Origin: Clostridiales bacterium
Lineage (GTDB): Bacteria > Bacillota > Clostridia > Christensenellales > JAISNN01
DNA: 8,391 bases
NCBI GenBank assembly: GCA_031289865.1
Contig: JAITOQ010000072.1
Location: forward strand, 1 to 8,391
Direction of reading: 5' to 3'
Position 1 is the first letter of the stretch, and every line of letters starts with the position of its first letter. The notes under the pieces are model-generated. The model was not told where the DNA came from and made no database searches. It was given only the letters and a program-made list of their open reading frames with translations. Shown in pieces: positions 5,381 to 8,391 of the stretch. The translations under genes and the position numbers were made by a program.

Positions 5381-6804
5381 AATTGATTTTTGAAAAATCC
5401 ATATCGGGACGTACGGGCTTTTCGCTCCCCGCGTCCGACGTTGCGGAATACAAGCTTAGTGACGGCGCGTTGAGAGCGGCTGCCGCGGAGCTTCCGGAGG
5501 TTTCGGAATTGGATCTCGTGCGCCACTATGACGCGCTTGCGGCGCGTGCGTACGGGGTGGATAGCGGCTTTTATCCGTTGGGGTCGTGTACGATGAAGTA
5601 TAACCCGAAGCTCAATGAAACAGTCGCCGCCCTTGCGGGCTTTACGGAGCTTCACCCGTTGCAAGAGCCGTCTTCGGCGCAAGGCGCGCTTGAGGCGATC
5701 TATACCCTTACGGAGTCTTTAAAAGAGATAACGGGCATGGACGACGGCACGTTGCAGCCCGCGGCGGGCGCGCACGGCGAATTTACTTCGCTCCTCATGA
5801 TAGGCGCGTATTTTAAGAAAAAAGGCGAAAAGCGGACGAAGATTATCGTACCCGATTCTGCGCACGGGACAAATCCCGCGTCGGCGGCTATGGCGGGCTT
5901 TGAAATCGTCAATATTCCGTCGGACGCTAACGGGTACGTCGATACGGAGGTTTTGGCAAACGCTATGACGGAGGAGGTCGCGGCTTTTATGCTGACGAAT
6001 CCGAACACCGTCGGACTGTTTGAAAAAAATATCGGTAAAATCTCGCGCATAGTCCACGACAAGGGCGGGCTGTTGTATTACGACGGCGCAAATCTGAATG
6101 CGGTCATGGGAATAGTCCGACCGGGCGATATGGGCTTCGATATCATGCACATAAATCTTCACAAGACCTTTTCGACCCCTCACGGCGGCGGCGGTCCGGG
6201 GAGCGGACCTGTGCTGTGTAAAAAGGCGCTTGCGCCGCATCTGCCGTATCCGCTTGTAGAAAAGAAAAAGGACGGGCGGTTCGGCTATAGAAAGACGTCT
6301 TTGGCGTCAATCGGAAGGGTTAGAGCGTTTCAAGGCAACTTTTTGGTGGAGATACGCGCCCTCGCCTATATCATCGCGTTGGGGCGCGAGGGGATAAGGG
6401 ACGCCGCGGAAAAAGCCGTGTTAAACGCGAACTATATGAAGAGCCTTGTTTCGGAGTTTTTGACCGCGCCGCACAAGGGCGCGTGTATGCACGAGTTTGT
6501 AGCGTCTTGCGAAAAACTGAAGGAGGAGACGGGGGTGTCCGCGCTCGACGTCGCAAAAGCGTTGATAGATCACGGAATGCACCCGCCGACAATCTATTTT
6601 CCGCTCATAGTACACGAAGCGATGATGTTCGAGCCGACCGAAACAGAAAGCCGCGAAACGATAGACGAGGCGGTCGCAGCGCTCAAAGAGATCGTAGCGC
6701 AAGCTAAGACAGATCCCGAAAGCATAAAAAAATCACCGCTCACCACTCCCGTCGGACGGCCCGACGAGGTGAAAGCGGCAAGAAAACCGATTTTAAAAAT
6801 TTAG
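5377..6804 (+). CDS. gcvPB: Glycine dehydrogenase (decarboxylating) subunit 2 (P protein, beta)
   Basis: This is the catalytic half of the P protein. Its 475 residues include GSCTMKYNPK (69-78), QPAAGAHGEFT (127-137), DSAHGTNPASAAMAGFE (160-176), YYDGANLNAV with D236 (expected to contact the PLP ring nitrogen) and HINLHKTFSTPHGGGGPG with K263, the Schiff-base lysine. The start is the ATG at 5377 inside the gcvPA stop (ATGA), with AGGAA (5366-5370) 6 bases upstream; an in-frame ATG at 5308 would add 23 residues unlike the family and lie deep inside gcvPA. It is the last gene of the operon: its stop codon (6802-6804) interlocks with that of the convergent mntP gene, and I see no terminator hairpin between them. 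Confidence 0.97.
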   Translation: MKLIFEKSISGRTGFSLPASDVAEYKLSDGALRAAAAELPEVSELDLVRHYDALAARAYGVDSGFYPLGSCTMKYNPKLNETVAALAGFTELHPLQEPSSAQGALEAIYTLTESLKEITGMDDGTLQPAAGAHGEFTSLLMIGAYFKKKGEKRTKIIVPDSAHGTNPASAAMAGFEIVNIPSDANGYVDTEVLANAMTEEVAAFMLTNPNTVGLFEKNIGKISRIVHDKGGLLYYDGANLNAVMGIVRPGDMGFDIMHINLHKTFSTPHGGGGPGSGPVLCKKALAPHLPYPLVEKKKDGRFGYRKTSLASIGRVRAFQGNFLVEIRALAYIIALGREGIRDAAEKAVLNANYMKSLVSEFLTAPHKGACMHEFVASCEKLKEETGVSALDVAKALIDHGMHPPTIYFPLIVHEAMMFEPTETESRETIDEAVAALKEIVAQAKTDPESIKKSPLTTPVGRPDEVKAARKPILKI

Positions 6805-7376
6805 ACATAGCTCCTCAACACAAAGCTGATACCGAGCGCGATGAGGACCGTGCCGCCGATGATATCGGCGATACCGCTTTTTCCTTTTAGGAGCGAACCG
6901 AATTTTGTTCCGAGAAAGACCGCGAGTAGTGATAGTGAAAAGGTGATTGCCGCTATTACGGGCGCGGAGATCCAAATCGAGATTGAAAACGAGAGCATAG
7001 AAACCCCGACCGCGAGCGCGTCTATACTCGTTGCGACGCCTTGTATGAGGATTGCCGACGGAGAAAAGAGCTTTTCCGTCGGTTCTTCTTTTTTTAGGAC
7101 GGCTTTTATACCCTCGTAGAGGGTTTTTCCGCCGATTACGAGGAGGAGCGCAAACGAAATCCACGGCAGAGCGTTCTCTATATAGCGGATAAACAGCCCG
7201 CCGAGCAAATAGCCTAAGAGAGGCATTATACCTTGCATTGCGCCGAATACCCCCGCGATAAATGTCATGCGCGGCACGGACAAATTTTTGTAAGAGATCC
7301 CGTCGCATATCGACACCGCAAAAGCGTCTGCCGACAGACCCGCCCCAAGTAAAATCAATGCGATCCAATCGTTCAT
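6801..7376 (-). CDS. mntP: MntP-family manganese efflux pump
   Basis: MntP is a cytoplasmic-membrane protein that exports manganese. The 191-residue length and the pattern of about six hydrophobic helices fit the family. The two halves each carry the family's conserved aspartate motif: L-S-A-D17-A-F-A-V-S in helix 1 and T-S-I-D119-A-L-A-V-G-V-S in the second half, with a charged cytoplasmic loop (KKEEPTEK, about 95-102) between them. I chose the ATG at 7376-7374 because it gives the usual short N-terminus before LSADAFAVS; longer in-frame starts would run through the promoter. There is no ribosome binding site before this ATG and the promoter abuts it. Many family members are controlled by a manganese riboswitch, but there is no room for one here. 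Confidence 0.94.
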   Translation of the reverse strand: MNDWIALILLGAGLSADAFAVSICDGISYKNLSVPRMTFIAGVFGAMQGIMPLLGYLLGGLFIRYIENALPWISFALLLVIGGKTLYEGIKAVLKKEEPTEKLFSPSAILIQGVATSIDALAVGVSMLSFSISIWISAPVIAAITFSLSLLAVFLGTKFGSLLKGKSGIADIIGGTVLIALGISFVLRSYV

Positions 7377-7382
7377 GGGATT

Positions 7383-7411
7383 ATTATAGCATAGACCGGG
7401 GGAAATGGCAA
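7383..7411 (-). promoter_or_regulatory. Promoter of mntP, predicted leaderless
   Basis: On the minus strand TTGCCA (7411-7406) and TATAAT (7388-7383) are separated by 17 bases. Only six bases, AATCCC, lie between the -10 box and the ATG, so transcription is expected to start on or next to the first base of the start codon. The sequence between lacks any AGGAG-like element. Confidence 0.75.
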
Positions 7412-7444
7412 GAACTATTTCTTTTGTGAACAAAAAACCCATTG

Positions 7445-7464
7445 AAAAACATGAGCATGTTTTT
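7445..7464. repeat. Perfect inverted repeat between mntP and the second nuclease gene
   Basis: AAAAACATG and CATGTTTTT are complementary over 9 bases around a 2-base centre. The A-run on one side and T-run on the other make it look like a bidirectional terminator. It lies between two divergent promoters where no terminator is needed, so it might instead bind a regulator or be a remnant of an earlier gene end. Confidence 0.55.
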
Positions 7465-7525
7465 GAATTCGGCTGTTTCAATATTCGGATTTTCCGATAA
7501 GATAGTCGGTGTCGCATCTTCTTGG

Positions 7526-7555
7526 AAAAATTCGGAACCTTTCGGAAGAATTTTT
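7526..7555. repeat. Inverted repeat with internal TTCGGAA direct repeat
   Basis: AAAAATTC (7526-7533) and GAATTTTT (7548-7555) are complementary. Within the loop, TTCGGAA occurs twice (7531-7537 and 7541-7547). The motif TTCGG also occurs at about 7468 and 7484, making four copies within about 80 bases upstream of the second nuclease promoter. It could be a terminator or a cluster of binding sites; the sequence alone does not decide. Confidence 0.4.
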
Positions 7556-7565
7556 AAAATAAGTA

Positions 7566-7594
7566 TTGACAGCTACATTTCCACGTGGTAAAAT
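7566..7594 (+). promoter_or_regulatory. Promoter of the second nuclease gene, with a CCACGTGG palindrome in the spacer
   Basis: TTGACA (7566-7571) and TAAAAT (7589-7594) are separated by 17 bases. Transcription would start near 7601, giving a leader of about 33 bases. The perfect 8-base palindrome CCACGTGG (7581-7588), extended imperfectly on both sides, touches the -10 box and is well placed to act as an operator. Confidence 0.85.
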
Positions 7595-7633
7595 GAAAAT
7601 GTCGCTTGACAAAGCAAAAAGGGGAAATCATCG

Positions 7634-8391
7634 ATGGCTAAGAAAAAAGAAATGCTACCGAATACGACAGAAGCGTTTCCGATTGGACTGTTTGACGATC
7701 TGGTAAAGATTGTCGAAAATCGCAAGCGGCAAATCACCGTGCAGGCGAACGGGACTATTGTGCTTATGTATTGGGAGCTTGGCGCAAGGATTAACTCCGA
7801 ATTGCTTAATAACGAGCGGGCAGAGTACGGCAAAAAGATTGTTGCATCGGCAATGCAACAATTGACGGAGCGGTACGGAAGCGTTTTCGATTACACGAAC
7901 GTTAGGCGCATGATGCAATTTGCAAAACAGTTTAACGCAGAGATTGTTGCATCGGCAATGCAACAATTGACGTGGACGCATATCATTCAGATTTTGCCGC
8001 TAAAGGACGATAAGGCAAAGCTTTACTATTTGGATGAAGCCTCAAAGAACGGTTTAACCGTTAAGGAACTGAATTATCTCATTTCACACAAGGCATACGA
8101 GCGTCGGGATATTTCAAACTTAGAACGCGCAGAGAATTCCACGATTCCGAGAGATTTATTCAAAGACCCTTATTTATTGGAAACATTAGGGCTCAAAGAT
8201 AATTTTTTAGAGGCGGACTTAGAGCGGGCAATTAAGGACGAGTTGGAAAAATTCATTCTGGAATTCGGCAAGGGTTTTTCTTTTGTTTGCCGTCAAAAGC
8301 GTATGACGATTGACGGGGTAGATTATCGCTTAGACCTTTTATTTTACAACCGCGACTTAAAGCGTCTTGTGGCGATTGAACTTAAAACGGG
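7634..8391 (+). CDS. Second YhcG/DUF1016-family PDDEXK nuclease, partial (C-terminus cut by the window edge)
   Basis: The reading frame is open from the ATG at 7634 to the end of the window, 252 complete codons. GGGG (7621-7624), 9 bases upstream, is the ribosome binding site. Residues about 18-125 are the DUF1016 N-terminal region (YWELGARI, AEYGKKIVASAMQQL, YTNVRRMMQFA, LTWTHIIQILPLKD). Residues about 185-252 begin the nuclease domain (DLERAIKDELEKFILEFG, R-Q-K-R, Y-R-L-D234-LLFY, A-I-E249-L-K251), so the D and E-x-K catalytic residues are present and the window ends right after them. The gene starts MAKKK like the first nuclease, but the two proteins belong to different branches of the family. 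Residues 69-78 and 104-113 are identical and are coded by identical palindromic DNA. The gene has its own promoter. Confidence 0.9.
   Translation, partial: MAKKKEMLPNTTEAFPIGLFDDLVKIVENRKRQITVQANGTIVLMYWELGARINSELLNNERAEYGKKIVASAMQQLTERYGSVFDYTNVRRMMQFAKQFNAEIVASAMQQLTWTHIIQILPLKDDKAKLYYLDEASKNGLTVKELNYLISHKAYERRDISNLERAENSTIPRDLFKDPYLLETLGLKDNFLEADLERAIKDELEKFILEFGKGFSFVCRQKRMTIDGVDYRLDLLFYNRDLKRLVAIELKT
7836..7867 (+). repeat. 32-base palindromic direct repeat, copy 1, in the second nuclease gene
   Basis: The palindrome at 7838-7862 has 10-base arms, ATTGTTGCAT and ATGCAACAAT, around CGGCA. It and its flanks are identical to copy 2 at 7941-7972 over 32 bases. It codes for IVASAMQQLT, residues 69-78. 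Confidence 0.95.
7941..7972 (+). repeat. 32-base palindromic direct repeat, copy 2, in the second nuclease gene
   Basis: This copy is identical to copy 1 and lies 105 bases (35 codons) downstream in the same frame. The palindrome is at 7943-7967. It codes for IVASAMQQLT, residues 104-113, and runs directly into the conserved W-T-H motif. Confidence 0.95.

Noticed and set aside
7606..7611. Second TTGACA before the second nuclease gene as another promoter
   Set aside because: No -10-like box lies about 17 bases downstream; that position is the ribosome binding site and start codon.
7377..7633. Manganese (yybP-ykoY) riboswitch before mntP
   Set aside because: The mntP promoter directly abuts the start codon, leaving no room for a leader RNA, and I see no aptamer-like conserved elements.

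Overview
The window looks like a chromosomal segment of a Gram-positive, Clostridia-type bacterium. The evidence is a P-protein of the glycine cleavage system split into two genes (gcvPA and gcvPB), a TPP riboswitch with a terminator-like hairpin after it, purine-rich AGGAG-type ribosome binding sites, and near-consensus housekeeping promoters. I cannot name the genus from the sequence.

Layout. (1) Positions 1-454, minus strand: a near-consensus promoter, a well-formed TPP (thiamine pyrophosphate) riboswitch, a candidate terminator hairpin, and the start of a membrane protein that runs off the left edge and that I do not recognise. (2) Positions 505-6804, plus strand: a likely operon for glycine breakdown. 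It starts with a NagD-like HAD phosphatase, followed by gcvT, a YhcG/DUF1016-type PDDEXK nuclease gene lodged between gcvT and gcvH, then gcvH, gcvPA and gcvPB. T, H and P proteins are present; the L protein (lipoamide dehydrogenase) and lipoate attachment genes are not in the window. Two intergenic gaps, before gcvT and before gcvPA, carry the same four-unit tandem heptamer. (3) Positions 6801-7411, minus strand: an MntP-type manganese exporter that meets gcvPB tail to tail with overlapping stop codons. (4) Positions 7412-8391: an intergenic region with inverted repeats and a strong promoter, then a second, different YhcG-family nuclease gene cut by the right edge just after its catalytic motif.

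How it fits together. GcvP decarboxylates glycine, GcvH carries the aminomethyl group on lipoyl-lysine, and GcvT passes the one-carbon unit to tetrahydrofolate. The HAD enzyme may be a phosphatase of small metabolites, possibly phosphoglycolate, but its substrate is not shown. The two nuclease genes have no obvious link to glycine metabolism.

The most unusual signal is in the two nuclease genes. Each contains a pair of in-frame palindromes, repeated in direct orientation, in the segment that leads up to a conserved W-T-H motif. The palindromes have unrelated sequences in the two genes but the same architecture. In the first gene the repeat has expanded the protein by about 30 residues; in the second the two copies are identical over 32 bases. 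Also notable are two genes (the HAD phosphatase and mntP) whose promoters place the predicted transcription start at or within a base or so of the ATG, suggesting leaderless mRNAs.
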